Assembly (NCBI GenBank): GCA_003993805.1
Contig: RSEF01000004.1
Location: 78,005,536 to 78,069,535 of the forward strand
Length of the DNA: 64,000 nucleotides
Origin: Himantopus leucocephalus
Taxonomy: Eukaryota > Chordata > Aves > Charadriiformes > Recurvirostridae
Reading direction: 5' to 3'
The notes under the pieces were generated by a model. The model was not told the DNA's origin and searched no databases. It was given only the letters and a program-made list of their open reading frames with translations. This document shows, piece by piece, positions 38,776-51,590 of this stretch. Each line of letters begins with the position of its first letter. Position 1 is the first letter of the stretch. The position numbers were made by a program, and so were the translations under genes.

Positions 38776-40069
38776 TTATTCTATTTATTTAAAAAATATC
38801 TGCCCATTCACAGATGGAAGGTACTAACGTTTGGGACAATTTTACCTGATTTAGACTGCAGCGGAAAATAAATTTATCCAGGCTGAATGAAGACAAGTTC
38901 ATCAGTATTTATCCCCTCAGGACAGTAAATCTTTTATTCAGCTAAGTGAAGTCAGTACAGGCTTTCTTAACTTTAAAGCACCTAAACTGCAGTTGACTAC
39001 TACCTTACAACTGCATGTATCAAATAAAGAAGACAAAGCAAAAGGAAAAAATATAATTTTTGTTTTTTTCACCTAAGATATTCTGAGTCCTTCAGTTCTG
39101 TCCTCAATAACAGGAGGTGAGAGGAAACAATTACGTGTTAAATGACAAGGGACTAAAAGAGTATTCATTCTGTTACCATTGTACCCTGTCACATACTGCA
39201 AGGCATGAAATCCACCTCAAAAACTCTTAATAAATTTTATACTTTCAGTATAAAAATTCAAAAGACTCAAAAACCTGGTTTCTTCAGTATTTACAATACT
39301 AGGAAACAGAATATTTTCACCTAGAAGGCAGATACACACCAGTAGTAGGCTCTGCTGTCCTTCTGCTCTTCCAGACTCACCAAACTCAGAAGTTTCTGTT
39401 AGTCTTAAATGGTGAAAATTATTCCTGATACTTTTTCCATTGTTTTGCATAAAAAAAGGTGTGAAAAAATACTAATGAACAAGAGAAGCCTCTTGTTTCT
39501 AACTGTCATCTATATTTGATGCTTTAGAGAAACATGAACCTCTATACTTCTAACGTTCATGGTACCAAATGATGGCTAAGGGCAAAAAAAAACCCCTTCT
39601 GCACTGGCCAGCAGAAGCTTTGAAGAAATCAGTTAACTAAGAATTATGTTAAAACTCTTATTATCAACAAATGGGACATGTGAAGCACTATTTCAACAAA
39701 TTTAATTTCTAGGTTTGCCTTTCTTTTGCTGCTTCATAATCCATACCACGCCATACAACTCCACATGTAAGTGGAATGTTTCAGGCTTCCTCTTGGAAAA
39801 ATCTAGGATCCTTGTCTCCATGATCCACATCTCCTCTATTCTTGTTTCACATTTAAAAAGATTTTTAGGATATTATTCATCAGTTTGGTAATGCTCCTTC
39901 ATGTTCTGTGTGGGTTTTGACTGTCAGTTTATATTGATGATAAATTTGATACTGGATGACAGTTATCCTGGCTTCCTGTTTTTACCTAAACACAATTATA
40001 AAAGTCTATTTTATCTGTCTTAAGGATTTTTTTCCTTTTTTGCTAGGATGTCTTAATCTTATTTTTCTT
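38776..40069. other. Unique non-coding DNA, no gene seen
   Basis: AT-rich sequence with no recognisable gene, transposon or notable repeat. Confidence 0.65.
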
Positions 40070-40200
40070 CAAGTTGTCTCAGCAATCTTCCTCTGGACTT
40101 TGTCAGTTTGAATTTTTGTAGTTATTGGTCACAGAATTCCAGGTGAGGTCTCACTAGTGGCTTGTGTGATTGTATTACTGTTTTTCTATCTCTACTAGAA
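40070..40200 (-). mobile_element. Very old CR1 fragment, - strand
   Basis: Read on the - strand, two blocks recall CR1 ORF2 near its C-terminal third: GAGACCTCACCTGGAATTCT and AAAGTCCAGAGGAAGAT, in the correct order and roughly the correct spacing. The sequence between them is heavily mutated and no frame is open. Boundaries are approximate. Divergence far exceeds that of the other CR1 copies in this window, so the insertion is probably ancient. Confidence 0.6.
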
Positions 40201-43200
40201 ATAGTAGTGCGATTTCTTAAATTATGCACCAAGTTTATGATCTCATACCCTTCACTATCCTGTTTCTGGTGCTTAAAATCAGCCAGATTCAGAAATTTGC
40301 TGAGAAGGGCTCAATTCAACACTCGAAGCATAATCAATGCACATGGATCTTTTCAGGCACCTCAGAAAATGCCAGTTCATTGTTGCCTTCTTTAAAATTC
40401 ATATACAACATGAGGACACTTCCTGCTGAATCCTTTATATTTTAATCCATCCTTCATTTTTAATCCATTCTAAATTATAGTCTTCAGATATTTACATGTC
40501 TCGTTCAGGTTTAAACTACCATTTCTTACCTGGACTTAAAAAGACAGTAGTTCCATTAAAAAGTTAAGAGCAGACAAATATCTTTGTAATAAAAAAAAAA
40601 ATCCCCAAATCTTATCAGACAGAGTACATCTACAATATGCCACTGTCTTACCCTTTTAAATTGATGACCCTGAGTTCAAAATAAATCCTATTCTTTGCTT
40701 AGATAATTTCTTGATTTTAACACATTTTCTTTCTTGATTTTTAAAACTTAGTTTTAAAATCATAGGTCGCCCCTACAGATTTTGAAATATTCTTAACAAA
40801 TTACTGTAAACTATATTTGAAAAATACTTGGTAGAATTGTGCAAAGCTACCAACATTGAAAAAAACGTAGGATGCGAGAGTCATTGATAATACAACATTT
40901 TCCAGCTGGCATGCAGCAATCCAAGTGTTATGGTGGTTGCAGCTTTCCTAAAAAACTTATTTTATGTCTAGCACTTAGACCTTAAGATAGGGCCTAGGAC
41001 CTTAAGTCCTTGCTTCTGTAAAAGGCCTAGTCACAAGTTACATTGAATTTCTTAAGCAAATTCTTTAATTCTGGGACACTGAGACCTAGAGCTTTGTAGG
41101 TAGTTGTTTAGGACTAGATTTCAGTGGAGGGTAATATTATTGAAGAACTGGCTTTAACTACAGCAAAAGTGACTCTAATAATGTCTGGAAAATAGATCCA
41201 GAGTTAAAAGTGTCAAAGAAAAGTGATACTTCAAAAAATGTGATTAAATGAGTAAAAAATTAATTATTAGTTTTGACATTTGTGAACATCTTGAAAATAC
41301 CTTTAATAGCTTAGCGCTAATTATATTTATAGCCTTGATGCTGATACATTTTTTTTGGAAGGACAATCTTTTAAAAAGGAAGATATTTAAATGTATAATA
41401 CAAAATTTTTATCTAGCCCCTTTGTAGTAATTGTAAATATAAAGTTATTCTACTTTTTATAGGTATTCAATTGTATCCAAGCTTCTTTTTTTGTTTTACC
41501 TGACTCTGCACCCTTATTAACATCCACTCTCTCAATACAGTTTTCAACAACATGAATGTTGTCTATATTTTCCAAAGGACTCCTGGTCTTGTTCATTGCA
41601 GAGCATTCGTCAATATATGGCCTATGTTTTATTAAATTCACACTAGTAAAAACCTGCTTTGAATGGGTTTGTTAGCAAGCTTGTTAATTTTAACATCATC
41701 TTTTACAGCAGCCATAACTTTATGGTATTTCACTGCCTCACAACATATTATTGAATTTATTTTCAAAATAGATTGGAGAGGTGAAGAGATAGAATTATCC
41801 TCATTTTATGACTGGGACACTGAGATGCATTATCTGAAAAATCGGTGACTGGTCTGAGTACCTAGAGACTTATTTTTAGAGTACTTAGCCCTTCAGTTTG
41901 GAGTACTGTTCCCAGCATCTTCAACTGCAGCTGCAGGCACCCTGCAGTTCAGCAGTTTAGCCATTCATGGTATTAAATGTACATCCAGAAAAGGAGGAAC
42001 TTACAACTTGCTGCATTGAAAAAGTTTGATGTAAGTGGTGTGATTTAACCTTATATCGTAAAGTTTTTGCATGGCTGGACTGTGACAAACCCAAGCAGAT
42101 GAGAACCTTGAGAGAAGTAGGCTTCCACGTTCCTTTCTTTAAAAAGAACACACCAAAAGACATCAAAGGCTCTCAGTCTTTGCAGCTGGATTGTTTAGAA
42201 TATAAAAATACATAAACTGAAACAAGGTAATCCTCTTCATAAAAAAACAAACCTCCCCAATAAACCCCAGATGTAGTCTGTTTCACACATCAGAATTAAC
42301 TGAGAAGGTTTGAAACAATTCTCCCTTACTCCCACTGTATCTTTTTTTCTAGCTTTGCTTTTTAATCAAATAACTCTACATGTTCCGGGTGAACAAACTC
42401 CATGGATTCCTTCCACGCCTTTAAGAAATCTTTTCTCTCCCAGGCTTGGCTTTTGTTTCTACCTAACAACAGGCCCTTTGCTTCTCACAAGGTCTCACTC
42501 TCCCTTGTCCTGTAGGCTCCCCCTCTGTTCCCTGTTGCTTCACCCAGTATTTTTCCAGCTGACCAGATGTTCACCCTAAGAGAGCAGTCTTCCCTTCCCC
42601 ATCAGCATTCATTTCAAATAGGAGGGCAGCAGCCTGGACAAGTAGCCTTTTTCCCTGTTGTTCAACCATCCCCTATAAACAGAACCTGCAATGGGGTACG
42701 CATGCAACGAACTATCACATAGTTCAGTTCATCATATAACTGTAGAAATCACAGTCTTCCCAGTCTTAGAGCGAGTGTTTCACCACTGTGATGTGAATAA
42801 ACATCTCTTTGGCTTGCACTGATAGTTCAAAGAGTGAAGTGTCCCAGTTTGTCCCATTTCAATTTGGTCATTAACCAAATTGCCTTTCTGCCTGCTCCTC
42901 TATCTCATCTTATTTCACTTATCCCCTTTATTCTAGGCTCTCCGTGCTATCATTTAGGGTTCACCCAAATACACTAGCTCCTCACCAGTCATCTCCATTT
43001 CTTTTGTTCTGCTTATTCTCAGATCTTTCCTTGTCATTTCTGTTTGCCATCACAAGTTCAACCTTTGAGTTTTCTGTCCACCCACTGGCCTCTTCTCTTT
43101 CAGTCTTTAATCCCATGCTCCTTCTCATTAAAAAGTGAGCTCTGAGTCCAAAATTCCTTGTCCATCAGGTTCCTAGCTCCAGTTCCCATGTTCTTTCTAA

Positions 43201-45409
43201 CTTATTGCAGGTGTCTTTCTGTCTGCGTTAAAAACAGCTACTTTTCTATTAGAATAGCTTAAGAAAGTGAACTTCCTGAATTTAGTACCAGTATGGCTGT
43301 CAGGAGTTCCAGGCAATAGTAGCTATCTGAGAAAATATTCAGTCGATTCCACATAGCTTTTATTGTTAGCAGTTCTGTAATGATAAGCATGTGAAAGCTT
43401 TTCAGAGACTTATACCTTGAGCAAATTTGAAAATTTTAATGGGATAACCACAGACACATTCTGAACAGACTTTGCAAAAATCTCATTTCCACAATGTGTG
43501 GCATTGCAGATTTTTTGATACAGGGAAACTGTATTTTATTTTGCTTTCTATTCTTTAGACAATTTCTTAGGAATCTGTTTGATTGAACTGTTATGGTGGA
43601 AAAACAATGCAAATAAATTCATCCTGAGTTGTTCACGCAGCGTGGCAAATTTGAGTTCAGACTGTTTAACCTAAGCAAAGTTATAATCAACTGAAAATAT
43701 GAACCACTGACCAACCTTAATAATAGGTGGTGCCAGCAGTCCTGCTTAAAATCTTTATGATGTTCTTGTTGTCATGGAAGCAACTGTTCCAACACAAATT
43801 CCCCTAAGACTTCATTCTTTGACAATAAGAATAATATACTGCATTTAAATGTACTTGTATATGACTCAGTTTCTCAGAGTGGGAACACCAGTGCTTTAAT
43901 TCTCACATTTATCAGTGTAAAATGTCTTAACTAGATGTATATTCTAGAGCTAGACATACGATGGAGTAAGATGTGAAATATGGAGAAGTTGTGAAATCTC
44001 AACATAGGGTGACTGTGAAATCTGTAATACATACATATACATACATTACATTTTTGTAACACAATGTGGTTTTACAAAATTAAGAAGAAACACAACTTCA
44101 CAGGTATAGTTGCATTTACTCCTACATTACTTTTCTGGTAAAGTTTATTGATTACCATTAGTTTTTCTGTAAAGGCTGATGCAGGCTGCCATCAGCTTAT
44201 TTCCGTTACTTGTGTATCTGTGCAAAAGCGCATTATGTCTTCTGGCACTTGGAAAGAAACCCCATCTCTTTGACTTTGATGACTTAGGTGATCCTGACAC
44301 TCCTCCAAACAGTCATTGCACCAGAACTGTGGGAAAGGAGGAAAAGTTTGCCTGATAGGTAAATACAGAATACAGAAAAACACATGAAGGGTAAGTGAAA
44401 CTGAGTTTAAATAGAATAATACCTAAGATTTTTATTTAATTATTATAGCTTTAAAAAAGACCTTTTTGGATTTACAAAACCACCTCTTTTTACCTTTAAG
44501 TATAAATTCATTATCATGTAACTCTATGCAGTCATAAAAACAGTGAATACAGGAGTGGTGCAATTCAGTTTTCTGTTCAGCTCTAATGTTTAACATTCCT
44601 TACACCATGCTGCTGACAGTAGAATTTCCCTTTACTTGCCAGCAAAGGAGAAATAAAACCAATAAAACCAATATACATTGAATCCCTTGGCTCCAAATTT
44701 TTCATTTGGTTTCCAGAAGTGGTACACGTTGCTAGAACAGACTTGTTTTCACATAAGGTACTTGTTGCAACTTTTAGTATTACTCTTCTTCAGGAAGAAA
44801 AAAAGAAAAAACCCCACCTCATGATTTGTTCAGTGTTGCCTCCTTTAAATGTCTGCTCCTAATTTGCTGGTATTTAAAATTCTGTTACTGAGAGTTACTG
44901 TGGCTATGAGACATATCTTGTTCTCTCTATAGCAAAATTTGCTGCTATAATTTTTAAATTATATAATTTTAAATTTAAGTACCTTCAAGAAGTGATTTCT
45001 GAATCCTTGTTCACTTTTCCTCTTTAGGTTGCTAGGAGCTTGTTCCAGACAAAATGTCCACTGGATTTCATAGGTTTCTATCTTTAATAAGCTCAATTAG
45101 AAAAATAAATAAATAAATTCTAATGTATGGAAGAGGAACTTCTGTCTGTAGTACTCAGGGATATTTCCGTGCTAGTTTTACAGAAAGAGAAAACCAGTCC
45201 ACACTCAGGTATTTACTGTGATGTAGTCACCAATTTGAGGACTATTTGAACCTCTCTAAAAAGTCTTGGGGGCTCCCTGGAACCCCAATCTACACTCAAA
45301 GCTGACTGTTCTAAAGATGTCAGAAGGGAGTTCCTCAAAGATCCATACAGTTAAATCCTAAATGTCTTAGAGTTATCAACTCTAAGTTTGTTGAGGCTGT
45401 CCAAAAAGG
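40201..45409. other. Unique non-coding DNA, no gene seen
   Basis: No recognised element. There is a pyrimidine-rich stretch at about 42310-43140 with frames of up to 89 codons, none with a recognisable domain. A short (TACA)n run lies at about 44028-44052. An AT-only palindromic patch lies near 44948-44976. Confidence 0.65.
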
Positions 45410-45667
45410 CTGCCCTGCCAGCGAGTAGTCTGGGGGTGGACAAGAAGCTGGGAGGGGAGACAGCCAGGACAGCTGATCCTAACTGACCAAAAGGATATTC
45501 CATACCATATGACATCATGCTCAGCAATAAAAACTGGGAGAAAATTTGCCAGGGTGGCTGTTGCTTGGGGACTGGCTTGGCATTGATGGGCAGTGGTGGT
45601 GAACAATTTTTTTCTCGCGCTTGTTTTTTGTGGTTTTGTTTTTCTTTGTTGGTATGTTTTCTTTTTT

Positions 45668-45752
45668 CCCTTCCCTTCCCTTCCCTTCCCTTCCCTTCCN
45701 NNNNNNNNNTCCCTTCCCCTCCCTTCCCTTCCCTTCCCTTCCCTTCCCTTCC
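45668..45752. repeat. (CCCTT)n array containing a 10-N gap
   Basis: CCCTT units run on both sides of ten Ns at 45700-45709. Since the gap lies inside the array, the true repeat length is unknown and may be much longer. The array sits inside the LTR at the place where the related copy at 24.6 kb has a simple T/C-rich tract, from which it probably expanded. Confidence 0.95.
45700..45709. other. Assembly gap, 10 N
   Basis: Ten consecutive Ns inside the pentanucleotide array. The size is probably nominal or estimated. Confidence 1.
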
Positions 45753-46048
45753 TCAACCCATGAGTTTTCTCATTTTTACGCTTACAATTTTCTCCTCCAT
45801 CCCACTGGGGTGGAGTGAGTGGCTGTGTGGGGCTGAGCTGCCTACTGGGGTTAACCCACAACAGCTTAGTCAGACAATAGCCTGCATAAGTCTGCATTAG
45901 CTAATATATTCACTACAGGAGTGTGTGGAAGTTCCTGCTAAGGTTGAGACCTCATAGGCTGGGTGACAACAGAAGAACATAAGAGGGAGAAAGGATTTCC
46001 TGCAGGTATGCAGTGTATATAGCACAGTTCTCAAAGTTTATGTTCCCA

Positions 46049-46232
46049 TCACAGAGTCACAGGATTGTTGAGGTTGGAAAGGACCTCTGAAGGTTATCTG
46101 GTCCAACCCCCCTGCTCAAACTCGGTCTCTAAGAGCCGGTTGCCCAGGATTGCGTCCATTCGGCTTTTGAAAATCTCCAAGGATGGAGACTCCACAACCT
46201 CCTTGGGCAACCTGTGCCAGTGCTCGGTCACA
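46049..46232 (-). mobile_element. CR1 LINE, short 3' end, - strand
   Basis: On the - strand the piece reads from a CR1 ORF2 C-terminal segment (CACTGGCACAGGTTGCCCA, then TCCATCCTTGGAGATTTTCA) into the 3' UTR (GGGTTGGACCAGATAACC, TTTCCAACCTCAACAATCC). It ends TGTGACTCTGTGA, a degenerate octamer terminus. It is about 184 bp, strongly 5'-truncated and non-coding. It lies about 190 bp after an ERV LTR and is followed by an AT-rich patch of ATCAAATATGAT-like units. Confidence 0.92.
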
Positions 46233-49200
46233 GTATCAAATATGATACACAGTGTCAAATATAATCAAATACAATATGATAGGTATCATATCTTATAAGA
46301 TTGTATCACATTACATATATTTACATATAAAGTATTTATTTTCAACATATCACATAGACACAGTCACTTCCCTTCCATTCATTCAGTTCTGATGTTTTGT
46401 ACTCAGATATTCTTTATGGATTATGATTTGCTCCCAGACCTTCGAAGGCCACTGACTCCTTACTTGTGTCATTCTAAATGCCTTCACCTAGCCATTGTGC
46501 ACATGCTGCTCCTCCACCGACACATCATTTGCCTTCAGTTCAGTATACAAACAATTATGTATGGTGGCGTATATGAGCAAATACGTACAGGAACAGGGGG
46601 AGTAGACACAAGGATAGAGGCATAAAATTTAATAAATGTATAAGTTTTGAAGAAATAGAATCAGAATTATACATATGTTTAGAAATCAGAAGGTTATGGT
46701 AGAGGGGTAGCGAGCAAGCAGATGAGTGGCTCACTTCTGAACACCGTCTTTGGTCTTTCTCTGTGGCAATGTTCCTCCTCATTCTCTCTCACACCTCCTG
46801 CTTGCTTCTTCAGGTCTTTCTGCGTCAAGTAACCAGAGATGGTCAGGAAAAGAACAATTATCTGAACTCGTCAGGAGTTGAGGAGAGAAAAAAATAACAC
46901 TTTCCTAACCCCTAATCGTCTCTTCTTGTCCCTTTGACCCTTGTACTGATGCTGCAGAACAAGGCAGTGTCAGTTAACCCTTTCAGGCATGCTGCAGCGC
47001 TCCCAGACTCTACCTCATTTTGTAAAACCTTGTTCCCAGATTAGTCCCGTGTATCCTCAGTGTACATTTCTGCCTTTCCCAAAATGATGCCTGTATGGCA
47101 GAAGGTGAATACTCCACGCAGAGACATGATGCCTTACAAAGTAGTACAGTATTGTTAGCTTTTATACACAAGTGTATCTCACATAGCCCAACGGTTATAG
47201 AGATTTTTTCTTTTTTCCTTCTATATGCATAACTGCAAACTCTGAGATGGTGTGATCAGCAGCTGGTTCAGTCTCCAAGCTCACTTAGCTCTTGGCATCT
47301 TTGTTCAAGCTGCAAGAGCAAAATCCATTAATGTCAACTGCAATGCTGTTCTTGTGGTATGGTATGTGCATACCCTAAGACCAGAACAACCCATAACTTT
47401 CACAGAAATCATTGAACTACACTGCCTTTGATCATGAACTGAAAGGTCATAGTACTGTGGAGCCCTCTGCTAACTCCCTGCCATTTCGTTCCATTTTTCT
47501 TTTCTATGTTTTCCTTGTGATCCAAGGTCTTGTTTGAAAAAAACATTCTGTTGATCAGTGGGTTTGACTTTTTCTTTCTAACCAGATTTACTGTTTTGCT
47601 TATATTTCTCTTCCCTTGTTAGGAGGTTAGTAAAACACATCAGAAAAAAAGACCAAACACACTAAGTAAGAAGCTATTAGTGTAACAAGTGATCAAATAA
47701 AATTCATGATAGTAACAAGCTTCAGTTCCGGTTCCAGTTACTCAAAATTTCTTCCAGTGTCTGCAGAAATGAAACTAAGATAGGAAGTTAGTTTGCTGCA
47801 GTCTGCAGGTCTGCAGACAGGAACTTCTGCTGAGTCTGGAGTTCTTTATGTCTTTCAAAGGTTCTCTTATAGGAATGGATTACAGTAGACGTGCAAGCTG
47901 AGTACTAGTTGATTCCTGTTATAAAAGCGGATTAAAAAGGAGGGTGGCTTCAAAAGCTAGTGCCACCAGCAAAGTAAAACTGAAAAAGGAGCAAAGAAGC
48001 TGCTGTACAAATCGAAAAATCCATCGGATAATACTACTTTTGATACTAGAGCATAGGTATCACACTTCACAAATTGCTCATTATCACTGACTTCTTGTAG
48101 CAAGGAGACTCTAGTGTACAGAGTCTCTGGCCACTTTATTCACTCTTAACAAAGCTAGGAAAAAACCTTAAATAAGCTGCTCTTGCAGAAAAACAATTTG
48201 TCACAATATCAGCTAAAAAAAAAAAAAAGAAGATTCAATTCATTGGTACTGCAGTGATATGCTTGAACAACTTTTATGACAAAGGAATGCTGTGCGTGAA
48301 TTGAGAAACCAGTAGAAAATAGACGGGGCAGATGTTACACTGACCTTTGGCCATTAGAATCTCATAGGTATTTTGGTTTATCCCTTTTTGACCAGATAAT
48401 ATTGCCTCTAGGGAAATCATTATCAACAGTACATCTTTAAGCCAAGTGTTGTCACACATTGGATATGTATGCTTCTTCAGGAAAAAAATGAGTTCAGTTG
48501 AAAACCAAAACTGATATTGATACTGTTGCTGGTGTATAAAAATAAATACAAGTTTTGCATAAATGGACATACATACGTATGCATTTGCACATGAATATAG
48601 ATATGGTCCAGCTGTAAGAAATGACTTGGTAGATGTTTGAATTGTTATTTTCCAAATAATGTATCTTTCTTCTTTTCATAATAGTTTTATTGATAGATCT
48701 TCCTCCACATCATACTTCTAACACTAAAAACAGAACAGATAAGAGAATGGATTGTGGTTCTAATGAAAGAATATTCTATAGATTCTTACCCCAGAACCTC
48801 CTTGGACTTGTGAATTAGCATCTGAATTGAATTCTTTTTGGTGGTTTCTCTACAATTTTTGACACTGAAATAAGTAGTGATGAAACGTTTTATGAGCTTC
48901 CTTTGTATGGTTGAAGTCAAAGCAATGTGTATTGCATTTAGAACACACAATAACAAGGCACTAGTAGAGACACATTTCTACAGCCTTGTGCAACCCTTGA
49001 AAAAAATCTGTTCTACTATCTTCTCAACAAACTGAGTTTCATCTTACCTACATTCTTTTGTGGTGTGTGAGAGAAGTGGAAGGGTTTTATTTTTCCTTAC
49101 TGTTACAGATCAGGAAATCAAGATTGTTGATTCTCATAGTAATCTAAGGAAATCAAAGGTAGAGACAAAAATATCAATAGGGATATTTCATGTTCTATGA

Positions 49201-50880
49201 ATGAGATGGGACTTGAGAATCTTTAACCTTCTACACAGAGGGAAGTTTAACAAGAAGTCTTGGGCCGTTCAGCTAGAAATGTGTCACTGATAAATAAGAA
49301 CTAAAAGAGCCCCAATATATCAATTTGTTCCTGGATGAAAAGGATATCTTCAGAACTTTCAAACTGTTGCTTTGGGCATAGCATATGTAAATTGGTTTTA
49401 CAAATTAGAGGAATGGAATGTAGTTGTCTATTTGGAGTCATTAACAGTATTCTTTATTATCTGGCTCCATTTATCACTAATGTTATTTTTTAGATACAAT
49501 TTTGTGTGATCCTTTAGGTACCAATACAGATCTCTAAGTGGATGGATTAGGCTAACAAAATATAATATCGGCTAGCTATAACCGAGTCTGCAATGTAAAG
49601 TTACATCTGCTCATGTTTTAATTTCTTCCACAAAAACAATAAGATCAAACAACTATACAACTAATAGTTCATTTCATTCACAGTTACATAATTACCCATT
49701 AAATGGAAAGATAGATCTCACATTTATGTCTACGCTGTAAGTGTATGGAGGTTTATTAATTTAAATTACTTCATATACAGTATGACGTGTACACTTATAT
49801 ACCATGTTCAAAAAAAGTGTCAGTGGATACTACAAAGTCCATCTTTTTCTTTCACTAAGTTTAAGAACTTCCATTTCACAGTTCACAGTAAATTTAGTTC
49901 ATAAGCTTCACATGATCACTGTTGGGAACAAGACAGGATTTCTCTATGATATTTTTAGCTTATTAAAATGATATTTTTTGTGGGTTTGAGGAAGATGAAA
50001 TAAAAAAAATTGGTAAAAGAAATAACTTACTAAAATTTGGTCAGCAAGTCTCATTTTTATTTTCTGCCTCCTGAGTTTAAAACAGTAAAAATTAAGCCCA
50101 CAGAAATACTAAGACTTGAAAGTTCAACTATCTTCCACACACAAAAGCAGCAGTGTGGACTTCATAATGAAACAAAATAAGTGAACATGTTTATATATGC
50201 ATTTATATATCTATTATGCTATACAACATGAAAAACGCATGAATTTATCAATATGAATAGTTAGTTTCTATTTCCTGATTCTATCTTGATCACACAGGAT
50301 ACAAAGACAAACTTTAGCCTTACTCATAAATTGCTTGCTCTTTTTCTGATACACTTATTTATTAGGGAATTAAAATTGATATTTTATGTCACAAATAGTG
50401 TTTCTTTTCTCACAATATTTTAAATTATATTTTCTAGTTAATTCTTTACACCTTTTTCTATTTTGTTGCAACTGAGCAGGAGTTTCCATTTAATAGTCCA
50501 TAATGATACAGTAACCTAACTTTGTAAGTGGGTAGAATTAATGTAAGACTGCAAGTTATCTGTGTATGTGAAATTATTTCTTTGTGTGTCCAGTAACTTC
50601 CATTTATCAGAATTAAGCTTCAGTTGTCATTATGGAAGTAAATTTCAATTTCTCTGGAAATCTTATACAATTTCTGCAATCTTGACTAATCTGAATAATG
50701 TTATGCTCCTAGTAAATATCACCACCTTCCTCTTCATCCTCTTTTCCATATTAGTAGTGAGTATATATAACAAGAAAATTGATAATTTATTCTTACATTT
50801 TATTTTCTATATCTAAATGTGTTTATAATGCATCACAGTATTTTACCTTTCATGACATGACTAGGAAGTTTTAGTAAAAG
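46233..50880. other. Unique AT-rich non-coding DNA, no gene seen
   Basis: No gene or transposon is recognised. The first 100 bases are low-complexity with ATATGATA/TATCATAT units. Short frames such as 48274-48570 (98 codons, - strand) have no recognisable domain. Confidence 0.65.
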
Positions 50881-51220
50881 CTTCTGCGAAGGACTGTTAA
50901 AGACTTCTTGAAGGTCAAAAAAAATTATATGAACCTGTTCTCTTTTATCCACTATTTTTGTAGATTAGGGGGGCTTGAATTTCTTCGGCAGAAGCCATGC
51001 TGGTTTGTCCTGCTCATAGTGAGTTTATTGAGGTGGTTTGTAATTCAGTTGTTAATAACTTTTTCAACCTATTTATCTGGAATGTCAAGGTGCAGCGTGG
51101 GCCGGCAGCTCCCTGGGGCCCAGGAACTGTAGGGGCTACCCACAGCGACTGGCAGGGCAGGGACCTCACCAGCAAGGGCTCGTCCCACCACCCCCAGCAA
51201 GGGAGCAGGGCAGGCTGAGG

Positions 51221-51250
51221 AGGAGGCAGCTGGAGGCAGCTGGAGGCAGC
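51221..51250. repeat. Period-10 tandem repeat, three copies
   Basis: Three successive copies of GGAGGCAGCW-like decamers within a GC-rich segment, shortly before the single N at 51283. Confidence 0.85.
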
Positions 51251-51282
51251 CTAGAGACCTGATCATCAAAAATGTCCGTATT

Positions 51283-51283
51283 N
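51283..51283. other. Single-N assembly join without visible overlap
   Basis: A lone N lies in GC-rich sequence. Unlike the other four single-N positions in this window, the two sides share no obvious direct repeat, so missing sequence here is possible. Confidence 0.8.
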
Positions 51284-51590
51284 GCCAGGAATTGAGCCCG
51301 TGGGTCAGGGTGAGGATGAGAGTCAGTGGGGTACATGGGTCAGGCACGGAGGTGATGCAGATGCAAAGTGGTTAAGTGGGGCAAAGGGTCTCAGTTTAGA
51401 AGCAGCTTCTGCAAGGTGGAGGTGTAGGGCCTCACTGGAGTTTTTCCTAATTTTTCTTCAGAACAGTTCTTATCAGCTGGCCTTGAGTGCAGCCAGCTAA
51501 ACTCCTAAAAGTGCGTGAGTAAGCTAAGGATTCTGACATAAAGATGAAGTAAGGCTTACCAGCCTATGTCGATGCAACCCAACCTAATGT

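Larger units (their letters stand above)
45410..45863 (+). mobile_element. ERV LTR, 5'-truncated, same family as the 24.3 kb copy
   Basis: It aligns by eye with the LTR at 24255-24798 from its middle to its end. Shared blocks are AGGACAGCTGA, ATATTCCATACCATATGAC, the TATA-like CAGCAATAAAA near 45522, AACCCATGAGTTTTCTC and a terminal GGGGTTAACCCACAACA. The first roughly 150 bases of U3 are missing. The CRE-like site is TGACATCA where the other copy keeps TGACGTC, consistent with CpG decay. The pyrimidine tract before U5 has expanded into (CCCTT)n and contains the assembly gap. The terminal CA is preserved at 45863. The 171-codon - strand frame across it is not a gene. Confidence 0.85.
50881..51590 (+). 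mobile_element. Possible ancient interspersed repeat split by a GC-rich insert
   Basis: The part from about 50881 to 51090 has a block AGAAGCCATGCTGGTTTGTC, preceded by AAAATTATATGAACCTGTTC. At 51555 the block CTTACCAGCCTATG follows. In several amniote genomes I recall these blocks as neighbours in one old repeat whose name I cannot give. Here they are separated by about 460 bp of much GC-richer sequence (51091-51550), with AAGG on both sides (51087-51090 and 51551-51554). The reading as repeat plus insertion rests on memory and on base composition, so confidence is low. Confidence 0.35.

Noticed and set aside
45382..45900. Frames of 171 and 127 codons on opposite strands
   Set aside because: They cross the (CCCTT)n array and the N gap inside an LTR, so the translation is meaningless.
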